Shown: positions 1-14,205 of the stretch, one piece after another
Numbering within the stretch: the stretch's first letter is position 1
Layout: every line of letters starts with the position of its first letter
Assembly: GCA_963921825.1 (NCBI GenBank)
Contig: OY997588.1
Coordinates: forward strand, 130,851,203-130,915,202
Length of the DNA stretch: 64,000 nucleotides
Direction of reading: 5' to 3'
From: Erodium maritimum
Lineage: Eukaryota; Streptophyta; Magnoliopsida; Geraniales; Geraniaceae
The notes under the pieces: model-generated
Database searches by the model: none
Seen by the model: the letters and a program-made list of their open reading frames with translations, nothing else
What the model was told of the DNA's origin: nothing
Program-made: the position numbers and the translations under genes

Positions 1-923
1 TAGCTTTAGAGTTTACAAAGGAAGGTATGCCTGGAAATGATTAGTTTGTTTCAATTTGTAAATGATTAGCTCGTTTCAATTTGTCTTCAGCCATGTGGTT
101 TTCTTGGCTATTCAGTGTAGTAAATCATCTACTTGTAGAGGGAAACCCCAAATAATTAATCGATATTTTAGGGGCATGGACTGTCCGTAATATTTCTGAA
201 TTGATTGACTTCACTCCCTGTATAGAGTTTGCTGTTTCTTAGGCCACATGCTGCCTGCTGATGTATGCAACATCTGCCTTGTGGTTTGTCATTGTTTTTA
301 AATACCTGATCTCGCTATGTATATTATGAGCTCTCTCATCTACAGTCATCAAAACTTCAGCACCAATTTTCTTTTCTTATAATTGAATGACAGGCTATCA
401 ATTATGACTTTGGATGCCTTATGCTAATATTCTAGGTGAATGCCTTAAAAGGAGTCGCAGGATTACTTCGATTGCCGTATACAATTTTCAAAAATCATCT
501 TATGGCAACTTTTGATCTGCATTTTGCTACTGTTGTTATGATATTGGTGTTCATTCCTGTCTTCACTTCTCCCCGTATCATATATACTTCCTTTATCAAA
601 TGGAACTTCAAGCCAACTTCAAGATTGGAATTGGAAGTTGCCAACCATTTATCCTAAATATATGCTTTTGTTTCCTAATGTAGCCTATGGGTATTGTCTT
701 TTTTTGACGTAGACAAATTGTCAAAGCTCTGTATACAAAATAGGTTTCAGTATGGCAATAACAACACTTGGAGTTCTTAGGTAGGGGCCAGCTCGTAAGC
801 ACTTAAGAATATGGCCTTCTTATGTTAAATTTTAATATTCATTTGCATAATTGATTTGGAAGTTCAAAATACATCGCCAAACTAATACTGACTTTTCTTC
901 TTTATATTTTTGTTGGTTCATAG
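1..923 (+). other. Intron of the MAP70 gene (5' flank of first visible exon)
   Basis: AT-rich, with no exon that continues the MAP70 frame and no other recognisable gene. It ends in a TAG acceptor at 921-923. Short open frames here have no family resemblance. Confidence 0.7.
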
Positions 924-3900
924 CTCACCGATGAACTAGCTAAGGTGGATGAGAAACTGAAGTTGACAGAATCTCTTCTAGAAAGCAAGGTACTTCTTGG
1001 AGTCTTTCCCAACTATTCTTATTAATTTACTACTTTGTTTCTGAATAATACTGAATCTGTTGATTATATACTGCTGCAGAATCTTGAAATTAAGAAAATC
1101 AATGATGAAAAGAAAGCCTCAATGGCAGCTCAGTTTGCAGCCGAAGCCACTCTTCGAAGGGTTCATGCTGCTCAGAAGGATGATGATATGCCTCCAATTG
1201 AAGCCATTCTGGCGCCTCTGGAGGCTGAGCTTAAGCTTTCTCGACAAGAGGTATTTCTGATGTCCTTTAAGATAATATGTTAATTATGTCATAGGAATAC
1301 CATTTGTTATAGGTGATAAACACGTGTCATGATTAGTGGTCTTGGATTCTCTCAGATTGCAAAACTTCAAGATGACAACAAAGCATTAGACCGTCTGACC
1401 AAATCAAAAGAAGCAGCCTTACTTGAGGCTGAGAGGACTGTTCAGGTTGCTTTGGCAAAGGCCTCTATGGTAGATGATCTCCAGAACAAAAACCAAGAGT
1501 TGATGAAACAGATTGAAATTTGCCAGGTACTTGGATAATTCATTGTTTTCTTGACGGCCCATTAACATTTGAAAATTGTACCCTAATAACTTAGATCAAT
1601 AATTAATAGGTATACAAATATTCTGCTGCTTGTGTAGGAAGAAAACAAAATTTTGGACAAAATGCATCGCCAAAAGGTTGCTGAGGTTGAAAAACTTACC
1701 CAGACTGTGCGTGAGCTGGAAGAAGCTGTTCTTGCTGGTGGAGCTGCTGCCAATGCTGTGAGGGATTACCAACGGAAAGTTCAAGAGATGAATGTAATCT
1801 GCAAAATACATTTGAATTCTCGGACTTAATGCATATCTGTCTGGATTTTTCTTCTAGTGGTCCTTCATGTAGAAATCCTCAAGTCATTTATGTTCCATAA
1901 TGTGGTTTTCAGGAGGAAAGAAAAACTCTTGACAGGGAACTGGCCCGCGCAAAGGTAACAGCAAACAGAGTAGCAACGGTTGTAGCAAATGAATGGAAAG
2001 ATTCCAACGACAAAGTTATGCCTGTCAAACAATGGCTTGAAGAGAGGAGATTCTTGCAGGTAACTGTTATTTTCTAGTGCCCTTATGCACAAGTTCTCTT
2101 CTCCTTCTTTTTCCTTCTTGGCATGCATCGAGATGTATTATTCAAAGTTCATGACGATTTCTAAAATCTATCACAGGGGGAGATGCAGCAACTACGCGAC
2201 AAACTTGCCATAGTTGAACGTGCGGCAAAATCTGAAGCACAATTGAAAGTACTTTTTCAGTATCTCAGATTGAGGCACTTTAGTAGTCAATTGTGATACT
2301 TTTATAGGTTGGTATTTAAAAAAAAAACTTTCTTCCCTATTATATCTCAGGAGAAATATCAGTTGCGGCTCAAAGTGCTGGAAGAGAGTTTAAGAGGATC
2401 TTCAAACAATAGCAGGACAAGTACAGCAGAGGGAAGAAGTATAAGCAATGGGGCTTCTCGCCGCCAGTCCCTTGGTGGGGCTGATATGCTCTCCAAATTA
2501 ACACCCAACGGATTTTTACCCAAGAGATCTCCTTCCTTCCAGATTAGGTCTTCCCTATCGTCCAGTACAGTGTTAAGGCATGCTAAAGGGACATCCAAAT
2601 CATTCGATGGTGGAACGAGGTCCCTAGACAGGGGTAAAATTCTCTTAAATGGAGCAAGCCCAAATTCTTCTTTCAACCAGCCTTGTGATGTCAACAAGGA
2701 TAGCGAGGCACAGAATACCTGGAAAGGAAATCCAGATGATAAACCAAGTGAGTTTCCTGTAGGTGATGCAGACGTCAGTGTCCCGAGTGTGTTGTACGAT
2801 ATACTGCAGAAAGAGGTAATTGCTTTGAGAAAAGCAGGTCATGAAAAAGATCAAAGCCTCAAAGACAAGGATGATGCTATCGAGGTAGGAATTCATGTCT
2901 GAACTGTCCTTAAATATCAATGTTTTTTTCCCATCCAGTGTTCAGTTTTAATTATTATTTTCCAGATGTTAGCAAAAAAAGTAGATACTTTAACTAAGGC
3001 AATGGAGGTTGAGGCAAAGAAGATGCGAAGAGAAGTAGCTGCCATGGAGAAGGAGGTAGCTGCTATGCGTGTAGAGAAAGATCATGAAAACAGGGCGAAA
3101 CGATTTGGTAATACAAAGGGGCCTGTGAATAGTTCTCAGCTGCTACCTGGAAGGTAAATGTTCAACCTTTTATTTTTTATGTTGCCTCCTTGGAAGCATG
3201 GGTTACGTTTGTATTTCATCTGTTTTTTTTAATGTCATGCATTCCAGTTCATGCAATGTGTCAGTATAGATGACATAGATTGCTCATACAGTGATATTAT
3301 CAATATCTGGAGCTTATTTTAAAACCTTGTTTGGTCATTTCAAAACATCCATTGTTGATGATTGTCATATGGCCTTGGTTTACATTGTGGATACCATGCA
3401 TTTCAAAATTTTAGGCCATTTTCAACTTTTAGTGAGATGTGTTATTGGGTGAGTTGTAACATGGCATGTGACATATAACTTCCAATCAATTGGATCTGTA
3501 TATACTAATAAAACATTAGGTTGTTGTATTTTCTATATTTCTGTGACTATCATGAAAGTTGGCTGTCATCGAGCCTTGTCATGGTGCTTAGTCACCATTT
3601 GTATCTCTGAGGAAGTGCCATGTAATATTTGTGTTATTGTTACTCCGTTTTGGATTTACTGGGTAAATTGCAGGGATAAGTAAATTTATTCGTTAGTTGT
3701 ACCAGTCACTACAATAGTACAAGTAAAAATGGAGGAGGAACTGATGTTTATTACATTTTACTGGTAAACCATTACTAGACTCAATGTGTATATATATTGA
3801 ATATCAAACAAATATAGTAAGGTAAAATAGTTTTGTCCAGTGAATTGTGTTTGACTTTTAAGTAGGGAAAACACCAAGAAACAACTATGGTCCGACTTTA

Positions 3901-4773
3901 TAGTTCAAAATACAACTATAGAGAATTTTGTCGACCAAATCACATCGTCCCGAAACTTAAACTCCAAAAACCATAAATATCTGTCAAAATTTAGACGGTC
4001 CGTTAATAGCGTAGGTGTAAAGACCAAAATGCCCTCAGTTTCAGTCATAACTCTATAGTTGTATTTTGTAATATAAAGTCAAACCATAGTTGTTTCTTGG
4101 TGTTTTCCCATCACGCGGTTAACAGGCCGTCTATTTTTAGACAGATTTTTATGGTTTTTGGAGTTTAAGTTTCGAGACGATGTGATTTGGTCGACAAAAT
4201 ACTCTATAGTTGTATTTTGTACTATAAAGTCATACCATAGTTGTTTCTTGGTGTTTTCCCTTTTAAGTATTTCTGTGGTACCTTCTACAGGACCCAAACA
4301 ATGTAATGAAACTATGTTGGTGGTTATTCCCATTATAACTTTAATGTTTGTGAACTAATCAGCTAGTAACTAACGGGGTCAATGATTGGAGATGATAATA
4401 GTAAAGCCATAATATTTAGCTAGTTAGGTGCCCCCAATTAGCTGCATTTAAATATGTCAAGAAGATGAGAGCTTGAAAATCTTCTGTACTGCTTTTCATA
4501 TGTTGGGTCAGGGTTTGACACATTGAGCCATACTGATACAACATATGTCCAATAGGCAATAGATCGATCTTTGTGAATACTGAATAGGTTCACCCATAGC
4601 ATATCATTATATGCTGTTACATGCGAATGATGAAAAAGATGATTATAACCTATGATCTCATATCTCAAATAGAAGTTAGAATAGTATGTCATTGCATATA
4701 TTATATCTTAACAAAATCCCCATTTTGTTGCAGAAATGTAGCACGAAGTGGGTTAACACGCAGCACTCAATAA
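924..4773 (+). CDS. MAP70: MAP70 family microtubule-associated protein, 3' part (5' exons outside window)
   Basis: Plant-specific coiled-coil protein that binds cortical microtubules and takes part in secondary-wall patterning and cell expansion (family knowledge). Nine exons are visible: 924-989, 1080-1250, 1356-1526, 1638-1793, 1913-2059, 2177-2248, 2351-2884, 2966-3153 and 4734-4773. All have GT-AG borders and keep frame, giving 514 residues. Family-typical stretches include MPPIEAILAPLEAELKL, VVANEWKDSNDKVMPVKQWL, SRRQSLGG, GTSKSFDGGTRS and the C-terminus NVARSGLTRSTQ. Most of the chain is charged heptad-like coiled coil; the 534-nt exon is serine-rich and basic. Whole family members run about 600-630 aa, so roughly 100 N-terminal residues lie left of the window and 1-923 is intron. 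The last intron (3154-4733) holds a foldback element. The sequence is closest to the MAP70-1/-2/-4 group; the exact paralogue is not settled. Confidence 0.95.
3865..4260. mobile_element. Foldback MITE (Mutator-like, 9-bp TSD) in MAP70 intron
   Basis: A 396-bp inverted-repeat element. The left arm (3865 to about 4011) begins gggaaaacaccaagaaac; the right arm (about 4114-4260) is its near-perfect reverse complement. The terminal about 60 bp occurs a second time, in right-arm orientation, at about 4046-4109. The flanks carry an exact 9-bp duplication, ttttaagta, at 3856-3864 and 4261-4269, the size typical of the Mutator superfamily. No transposase is encoded, so it is non-autonomous. Arm similarity (about nine tenths by eye) suggests moderate age. 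Confidence 0.85.
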
Positions 4774-6292
4774 CATGCCCGAAGGGAAGCAACTAAGAAA
4801 GTAAATCTCCATAATAGGCATCAGTGTTTTTTCTTTTATTTCCACTTATTTGGCGATTGATTATAAGATTGTAATTGGCATGCCGATGGGGCTCTAGTAA
4901 AAGAATGAAATAGAGAAGAAAAAGCTGAGGATGACATCCATCGGTGTGCTTCTGACTTAGACTGTCATCCTGCTTAGAGATCAGCAGAAAGAAAGGAAAG
5001 GAGAAGATAATCAAGTTGGGCTAACCCTTTTGTCAGGTTTTCTTTGAGTTGGCAGTGGTGTGATTGTATAGATAGCTTGTTGACATTTACTTTGCTTCTA
5101 CTCTGATGTTATCTTTTTCACATTTGTAATCTGCAGTTAGTGTGAGATGATATTTGTTGGTTCAGGTTTGTTAATATTCTTGTAGTCAGACCGAGATCAG
5201 ATCCATGTTTGTGTTATTCATATATAGTTGTTGCTTATAATTTTGTGATTCTTAAAACCTGTTTTCAGGTTGAAAGTTTTTGCATTTGATGCCATTATTT
5301 TTGTCATTTTAAACTTGAAGAGCTTGTTAAGTAGTGAAGAAATGGTGGAAATATTTCCAGATTGACCGTGACAGTGATGGATATTTATTTATTCCACAAT
5401 GTTTGAATTGAGGCGTGTCCCAACAGTGATTGGACGGGGACGAGTAGTCGGATGAGTCTTGGGGATGTGCGCAAATTAGAGATTGACAAGAGACCGTGGT
5501 ATTAAATACAATTGGTGCGAAGCACTATGATCAGGTTGGGAATTGGGTTTATAACATATTCCATATATGAGATTAAGTTTGAATTTTATGACTTGATTTT
5601 CTAAGAGGTTATTAACCAGAAAAAAGGGTGATAATTTTATCAGTGATTCAAGAAAGAAAATGTGAATAGAAAAATAAAGTACACATTATAAAACAGATAA
5701 TAATAAATAAAGTCGGTATAATTGACTTAAATCTTGGAACCATTAAGTAACCTGTCTTTCTTTGAACTTGGATGGAAATCATACGTACATGAGAAAACAA
5801 AATATTCTTTAAAAAAAAGAGAATAAAATAATATGAAATCAACCCGATTATTTTCAAAATAGAAATATATTGACTAAGCAAGCATGAGAGTTTATTTCAT
5901 TTATGCCGTACATACCCTCGATGTGATTTCTTTGTCCCGAAGGTATCAATGCCACCAAACTACCAAATTATTTTTCTTTCTTTAAAAAAAAAACATTTTA
6001 TTTTGTTCATAATAAAAAAGAAAAGAAAAAAGCTCAGAGGCAAAAGAAGGTATATGAAATGCTGCACAAGAGGGAGAAAAAGACATGTAATAGTATTGCT
6101 AATATAACAACCGTTTTTCTTCCCTCTTACCTCAGATTTCACGCTCTGCATCTAAAACCCATTTTGGTTCTCCGGTCTGATCCAGAAGCCCAACCCGATC
6201 TCGCATTCTCTTCTCCGATCCCGGACCTTTTCTTCTCCTCTACACCGATCCAATCTCAGATTTAGCTCATCTGTCGCTCTATCTCCCCTAAA
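4774..6292. other. MAP70 3' UTR and DRP1C upstream region
   Basis: No gene seen. About the first 500 bp is probably MAP70 3' UTR and terminator. The last 230 bp before the DRP1C ATG is pyrimidine-rich (TCTTCTCC runs) and is likely promoter and 5' UTR. No convincing TATA box was chosen. Confidence 0.5.
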
Positions 6293-9200
6293 ATGGCTAC
6301 GATGGAGAGCTTGATCGGCTTAGTTAACCGGATCCAGCGAGCTTGCACTGTGTTGGGCGACCATGGCGGCGAGGGAATGTCCCTCTGGGAAGCTCTTCCT
6401 TCGGTCGCCGTCGTTGGAGGCCAGGTTCCCGCATCGAATCTCTCTTCCTCCTACATTTCTGGAATTTTTTTATTCATTTTGTGATTTTTTTTACGTGAAT
6501 CAGAGTTCTGGTAAATCATCTGTGCTGGAAAGCGTCGTCGGGAGAGATTTCCTGCCTCGTGGATCTGGTACTCTCTTGTTTTGATCTATTCATTTAGGCA
6601 ATGTTTCTATTTTGTTTTCCAGTCTGTTCGGATTACGAGAATGATCGGTAAAATTTGGTAACTTTGATTTATTTTTATGCATTTAAGAATACTTTGGGTT
6701 TGCGTAAGCTGATTTGCTTGCCTTGAGCTAGTGTAGGGGTCTCCAAAGGTCGAAAGTTCTCAGATCCGAAATGTTACTAATTGTACGGGCATGTACCAAA
6801 CTTGAATAGTGGATTTCAATCTTAGTTGAAATGCTATATTCAAATTGGGTCTAGTCCTACAAGAGATTAGCATATCATAAATATATTTAGTATGTTTGTA
6901 TTGTTAATTTAGTTTGCGCTCAAAGTTTTTGTTTATTTCTGGGGGCGGTCAGGTATTGTGACAAGGAGACCATTGGTATTGCAACTTCATAAGCTAGAAG
7001 GCAATAGACCTGATTATGCAGAGTTTCTTCATGCACCAAAGAGGAAGTTTACTGATTTTGGTATGTCCAACTCAATGAAACTCAGTTTTCCAATGCGATG
7101 ATAAGACATTGATTAATGTAATTAAGAAAAAGGTAATAATTGATTTGTAAAAAGTTGATAATTTAATTTGTTTGTATGTCATCGAACTTTGAATATCTTC
7201 TCTGGAGTCTATTTCTGGGATTTGAACTCTTTTTGTTAAGGCATATTTGAGATAACAGTTTATCATGTTTGAAAAACATCTAACAAGTTGTATGGTATGA
7301 ACTCTTTGATCAAAGGGTGTGTAAGAAATAACTTGTTGTCACAAACCACAATCGCAGTTTGCCCAGATGCTACAAACGGCGTAGGTTCAGGATGAGATTT
7401 GGGCATTCCTTGACTTCGTTCTCCAACTCATCCCCATCAAACTAATTAAAATAATATACATTGCATGTATCATATTATGCACCTATTTGGGGTATCAACA
7501 ATTGAAAATAGCACCAAACTGTTAGTCGTTGCTGTGGACGTGCAATTTGATTGATAACCATACTTGCTTTCAAGGTTCAAATTTGAGCAAATCAGTTATT
7601 TGCGAAGAAACTATCGTTTTACTCGGTAGTATTTGGTTTTGCTTTGTATCCATACAGGGATTAGTGGTACACATAATCTGGCTATTAATTTTGAAACTCA
7701 ATGTGAGTAAATTAGAGAAAATGGATATTCGAAATGATCATACGAACTTAAGATCATTAGTTAGCATGTTCCTTTTATATCATGAGAGGTCTTAACCTTG
7801 CTTCTTTTCATGTTCTTTTGATTTTGATATTCTCTTGATTCTTAGGCCTTAACCTGAAAAATGAGACTATGGAGTGGATCTGTGATTGGTACTGGTCCTC
7901 ATTATTTTTGTTTTGAAGTGTTTGACTTCCATGTTTTGTAAAGCCTAACCAGTTTAATTGCTTTCTTACAAAATCGATGCTACTTCTGCCTTTTGATTAT
8001 ATTTGATTATTGGTGATTAGATGTTTTAGTTCTGGACAAATATAATTATCTGTGCCTCAATTTTGATTTTTTCCCAACATTTCATGGTATGGTTGATGCA
8101 AAATTTTGAATTTTTGTATCTATGCTCCTTTTCACTTATGCAGCTGCTGTACGTAAGGAGATCAGTGATGAAACTGATCGTATAACGGGGAAGTCAAAGC
8201 AAATATCTAACATTCCCATTCAATTGAGTATATACTCTGCCAATGGTATGTGTATTATTATCCCTCTTAATACATGGTTAGTGCAGGGTATCTATTAAAT
8301 TTCTGATTGATAACTATTTAAACATTACTGTTTCTAAATTCTTCTTTATGGCTTCTTTTTTGTTAGTAATTTTTTCCTATATCCATATGGAAATTAAAAA
8401 GCCACATGAGTGCTTGTTCTGCCTCCTGTAGCAGGGACACAATACTTGATTAATTGTAGATATTTCAGTATCTCATCATTTTCAAGTTAACTTCGTTGTT
8501 ATTCAACCCCTTATTATTATTACCTGTGAGTGCCTTATATAGCATATTCTTTATTATGCAGTTGTGAACTTAACCCTGATAGATCTTCCCGGATTGACGA
8601 AGGTTGCTGTTGGTAATTTCTTCTACAATTTCTCATAGTATATTCTATTAATTAGTTTCTTTCCTTTTAAAATCGATATGCATATAATTAACATACAATA
8701 ACAAAAACATTGAATTTTGCAGAGGGACAGCCAGATACTATTGTGGAAGATATTGAAAATATGGTTCGAAGTTATGTGGAAAAGGTGAGTATAATCTCAT
8801 TTGTTTTTGTCAATAGGACTGATATATTTAGAGCAAATAACGCAGTGTTCAGGTTCTCAAAGGGTATTCACTTAATTCAAGAGAGAATAGTAGTATGTGA
8901 AAGCAAATTAGTGAACCAATTAACTTAAGTATTCTAAATGGCCCTCAAAATGTAATATCATTGAAGAAAAACCAATATTTCGGTAAAATACCGCCTATAT
9001 ACAAGGTTTCTTGGGTTTTTGTGTCCTTCAAAAACAAGAGTTTAGAGGGGGAGGGGATTTAGGGTGTCATGAAACTTCCAGAATCCCGATTTTGCTCATC
9101 ATTCTAAGAACAAATAACATAACAAAGTTACCTACTGAGCTTTGCCTTGACGTACAGTATCAAGTGGAATCCATGTAGAACGTGCTTACTAAAGGTAGGT

Positions 9201-12200
9201 CATTGAGTAGGCATCAATTTAACCTACAGATTTCTGGAAATATAAATACGGGGTAGCAAGAGGTTACTTTTTGAATTGTATTTGCAGTGTGCAATGAGTG
9301 TTGTGGAGGTTTAGTTAGATAGACTGACCTCCAGTGTACCCTAGTCGTTGAACTTAGTCTTTGTCTCTGACAATGCCACCCAAGAACATCTGAAGGAAAG
9401 GGAGCTGCTTAACTATGTTATCATGTACATTAATTGGAAAGTCATTCTCTTTAAAGTGTAGTTACCTATGTTGACAAGGTTTTGGAGTCAAGGTGGTTAT
9501 ACCCTGATCAGTATTTTGTTCCTTTTTATTCTGTCAAGTCATTTCATCTGATCAAAATTCAAAATTATTTTCTTTTGTAGCCTAGCTGCATTATATTGGC
9601 TATTTCACCTGCAAATCAAGATATAGCTACTTCAGATGCCATAAAACTTGCAAGAGAAGTTGATCCTACAGGTATTATGAATTAGCTAATATATATTTGA
9701 AACTAGAGAATTTTCTCCCTTTTGATACATTGGCTTGAAATATGGTTGTTTGTTTTGCAATATGACTTATATTCTGATATTCTTTCAATTTTAGGTGAAA
9801 GAACATTTGGGGTGCTGACAAAACTAGATTTGATGGACAAGGGAACCGATGCTCGGGATGTATGAATTCAGTTTTACATATTGAATAGATCAGTTTGATT
9901 ACACTAATTACTTGAATTTAGTTAGGCCTTAGTGCTCTTCTCGTCATGGTTTATTGTCTGCTTTTAATCTTTTCCTTCTGAAAGCATAATGGATATTGGT
10001 TTTTCTCAAATATAATCATGAGCTCTGTATATATGACAATATTTGCTTTGTGTGGATGTGTAAGGTTCTTGAAGGAAGGTCGTACAGGCTACAACATCCT
10101 TGGGTTGGAATAGTTAATCGATCACAAGCTGATATCAACAAAAACGTTGACATGATTGCTGCTCGTCGTAAGGAGCGGGAGTATTTTGAAACAAGCCCCG
10201 AATACGGACACTTGGCGCATAAGATGGGTGCAGAATATCTTGCCAAACTGTTATCTCAGGCATTTCTCATCCGTATTCCCTTCCAATAGTTTTCTTCAAC
10301 TTATGTTACATCATATTTCTAACATGGCCACCACCTCTGTACTATATGAACTTATTTTGTTTAATTAAATTTCTTCTTGTTTTGCTTGACAGCATTTAGA
10401 GACAGTAATCAGGCAACGCATACCGAGTATCATTTCTTTGATAAATAAAAACATTGATGAACTTAATGCTGAATTAGACCGCATTGGCAGACCTATTGCA
10501 GTAGATTCAGGGGTAATAATTGGTACCTATGTGAAATTTATGTTTCATATTTATGAATACATATAGTCCCGATACTATATAAATCCTTAATTATTTTTAT
10601 CATGTGTAGGCTCAGTTGTACACGATTCTAGAACTATGCCGTGCATTTGACCGTGTGTTTAAGGAACATCTGGATGGAGGGTAAATTCTCGATGTATCTC
10701 TATCTCTGTGTCCATACATATATGTATAAATTCCTATTTGGGGCAGTCTTTGAAGATTTGAATTTGCTTCTAAGCTCTAACTGCAAGGCCAATACATTGA
10801 GAACTTGCATGTCCTTCACGAGAATACATGAAAACTAATCCAAATGAAATGTCTCAGAATTTTAACTCATACTATTCTTATTATGGCAAGTCTTTTATGT
10901 CTGGGCCCTTATATGATCTAGCTTGTATGAAGATGAGATAAAATTGATTAGCAAGATTTTCTTTTTGCAAAGATGGCGAAAAATAGTAGCATTTATCTAG
11001 AGTAGGTTGTGGAACCATTTTCTATCTTTCAAGAATATGTTTCTCAACTTCATTACATGTTTTTCAAGTTATGAATGGTGATTTTTTTGCTTTTACCTGT
11101 TTGATTTGGTAGCCTACAGTTCACATTTAACCTTTCTACATGGATGTGAAAGTTACACTGGAATGGACAAGTATAGAATTCACACATGAATTTTATAGCT
11201 ATACCATGAACTTTGTTTTTGCTTTGTGGCACTCATGAAGTCAGACATAATTTCTCATTTATCTGATGGCATAATAACATTGTATTGACACAACACTCGA
11301 TGCAATAATATTTTAGAGATGGACTTACACAAATGATTTATTTTGGCACATTTTTTAAGACAAGTGTGATTCATTTAGATCTTTTCTTGTCAAATGTCAT
11401 ACAGATTTAAGCATATTGTATAAACAAGTTGGTCTGATTTTTGATAGACTGCAATCTATAAAGTTTGAATCTTCTTTAGTCAGTTTCGTTGTTACTGGTG
11501 CAATCTGTTTTAACTCTTAATCATTTACTATATTCTATCACGTCATTGCTGCCAAGTGAATATGATCTTAACACACATCATTTTTAAATGAAATGGTCAT
11601 TCAATGATTCAAATTTTGACCTAGTTGGTTCAGTATATCTTCTCGTTAAATACCTTTTAACATACCATGATATATCTTGTAAGAATGCTGCTTCTTTTTG
11701 TAGTTTGAAGTCTTTGACAAACTATGATCATATGCAGTGATTATTTTTTATAAGGGATAATTGTCCAAAACTACCCTAAAGTTTCGTCCACAAACGAGTT
11801 GATGCACAAAGTTTTGTCCACGCTGTGTTGCTACCCTGAAGTTTTGTCCACGCTTTTGTGGGTGCATTGAAGTTTTGCCCACGCTTTTGTGGGGGCATTG
11901 AAGTTTTGTCCACGCTTCTATTCAATCCGGGAAGTTCTGCCTAGAGGCCCCAGACCATCATTCTGAACATCCATATTACGTCAAAACTAAAAAAGTCGTG
12001 GACAAAACTTCAGGGTAGCCACACAGCGTGGACGAAACTTTGTGCATCAACTCGTTTGTGGACGAAACTTTAGGGTAGTTTTGGACAATTATCCCTTTTT
12101 ATAATGATTCTCGTATTCTAAAGTAATGTGGTGCTGTTCAGGAGACCTGGCGGTGACCGCATATACGGAGTTTTTGACCATCAACTACCAGCTGCTTTAA

Positions 12201-14205
12201 AAAAGCTGCCCTTTGACCGCCACCTCTCTCTAAAAAATGTTCAAAAAGTTGTTTCTGAGGCTGATGGTTACCAGCCCCATTTGATTGCTCCAGAACAAGG
12301 ATACAGAAGACTCATTGAAGGATCTATCAGCTATTTCAAAGGCCCTGCCGAAGCTTCTGTAGATGCTGTAATGTTGTTGGCTATATTTTCTCCTATATAA
12401 TGATAAATTTCACGGTCACTATAAATCCAATAGTTTCTGTTGAATGAGTGATAATTGTGATATATTTTTCTCCTGTTCTCATAGTTGATTTTTTTTCCTT
12501 AATTCTTTTTTCATCCCAGGTGCATTTCATTTTGAAAGAGCTAGTGCGCAAGTCAATAGTTGAGACGGAGGTAAGAATTTTTAATTGGAGCAAATTTTCC
12601 TGCCTTAAACTGAAACACAATTTATGTAGTAGCTAATAACTTTCTAGGTGGAAAAGTCAATTTGCAGAATGTTGCTGTAAGAAACAAGCATTTCGTTTGT
12701 ATCATATATTGTTAAGCTCATCCAATAGCAGGAAATGGGGAAATTAGAAAAACAAATGTAGTAAGTAAAAAGTGCCATATTTGTTTGTACGAGGGCCCTT
12801 CAATGTTTCAGGACCTTTAGCAAAGTAAATATTTGCCTCCAAAATAGAAATGGTTAGGTGCGATGGTAATGTGATTTTTTGTCAATGACAGGAATTGAAG
12901 CGATTCCCAACACTTCAGTCTGACATTGCTGCTGCAGCAACAGAAGCATTGGAAAAATTTAAAGAAGAAAGCCGAAGAACAGTTACACGGATGGTGGAGA
13001 TGGAATCTACATACCTAACAGTAGATTTTTTCCGTAAACTGCATACGGAACCAGAAAAAACTATGAATCAAGGATCCCAAAACAAAGATAGAGATAGAGA
13101 GAGAGATCAGGATAGATACTCAGACAACCATTTCAGGAGGATAGGTATGCAATCATGAATTTGCTCACCTCATATCACAGGATTTAAAAGATCCTTATAT
13201 AGCAATTGGTTTAGCATACATGTGATCTTTTATATGATGATGTTAATTCATTTTATTTGTATTATGTACTCACTATAAATTTTGGTGTTGGGGGGTTTGT
13301 ATAATAAATTTAAGTTTGTATTTCTTTATATTTCTTGTAGTTCTAAAATTAGTTTTCGAATTACATTCATGAGATGCTAGTTTAAATTAGAAAGAAAAAG
13401 AATTATGCTCTGTTACGAAGGGGATAAATGGGTTAATGAACCTTATTATGCTTGTTTCAGGTTCAAATGTTAATGCATATATTGGTATGGTTTGTGATAC
13501 ACTGAAGAATTCAATTCCTAAAGCTGTGGTACATTGTCAAGTCCGAGAGGCCAAGAGATCATTACTCAACCATTTCTACTCTCAAATTGGGCGGAGGGAG
13601 GTAAGTGTCCATGCTGTATATTTCTGCTCTTTTATGGTGGTATTCATGTTCTTTCAAGTACTCCTAAGTCCTAACAATGTATCCTGCATTCTCCTCATAG
13701 TTCTTCGCTTACCTTGTCTTCTCTTCAACAATTTGTGATTTCTAGCGAAGCCCCAGTTGAATTCAAACTCATATGAAACATATGATGAAACATTATGTTA
13801 CATATCGTATCTAGTATGCAAAAGCCAGGAGATCTAAGCATTGTTTCAAATCAACAACGGATGATATTGTTTGTTTGTTTGATGTTTATGCCTCAACTCT
13901 TATCTTATCTCTTTTTATTGCACAAGAAACATATGACCTCTCCAATTTTATTGAAAATGGGGTTGATTGCCTGTTAAATTCACAAAATAAAGTTTAAACA
14001 TTATAAGTTTTCGACTGAACAAGAATCAGTATAACTTCGATCTCGTTGCAATGTTGACAACTGTATACTATGTCTGCAGAAAGAGCATCTGAGTGCAATG
14101 TTGGATGAGGACCCAGCACTGATGGGCAGGAGAGAACAAATAGCCAAGAGGCTTGAACTATACAAGTCTGCTAGAGATGAGATTGATTCCGTGGCCTGGA
14201 AGTGA
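6293..14205 (+). CDS. DRP1C: Dynamin-related protein 1C-like large GTPase
   Basis: GTPase that assembles on membranes at the cell plate and at clathrin-coated pits, driving membrane remodelling in cytokinesis, polar growth and endocytosis (family knowledge). Sixteen exons: 6293-6424, 6504-6567, 6953-7060, 8144-8245, 8562-8612, 8723-8784, 9581-9671, 9795-9859, 10065-10259, 10393-10512, 10610-10680, 12142-12367, 12520-12570, 12892-13144, 13461-13600 and 14080-14205. They join in frame to 618 aa (Arabidopsis DRP1C is about 614). The P-loop GGQSSGKSS lies at about residues 42-50, DLPG at 143-146, TKLD at 212-215 and VNRSQAD at 242-248. The dynamin middle domain and the C-terminal GED (about 510-618) follow; no PH or proline-rich domain, as expected for DRP1. 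The start [20 protein letters not shown] and end DSVAWK match the C-type paralogue. Intron 11 carries a foldback MITE. It is followed by convergent FKF1. Confidence 0.97.
11754..12095. mobile_element. Foldback MITE (Mutator-like, 9-bp TSD) in DRP1C intron 11
   Basis: A 342-bp element whose ends, gggataattgtccaaaac and its complement, are near-perfect inverted arms of about 103 bp (11754 to about 11858 and about 11992-12095). The exact 9-bp duplication tttttataa lies at 11745-11753 and 12096-12104. The left half repeats a unit of the form AAGTTTTGTCCACGCTTTTGTG several times, like subterminal transposase-binding repeats. It has no coding capacity and belongs to the same family as the element at 58281-58686. 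It sits 46 bp upstream of exon 12. Confidence 0.87.
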
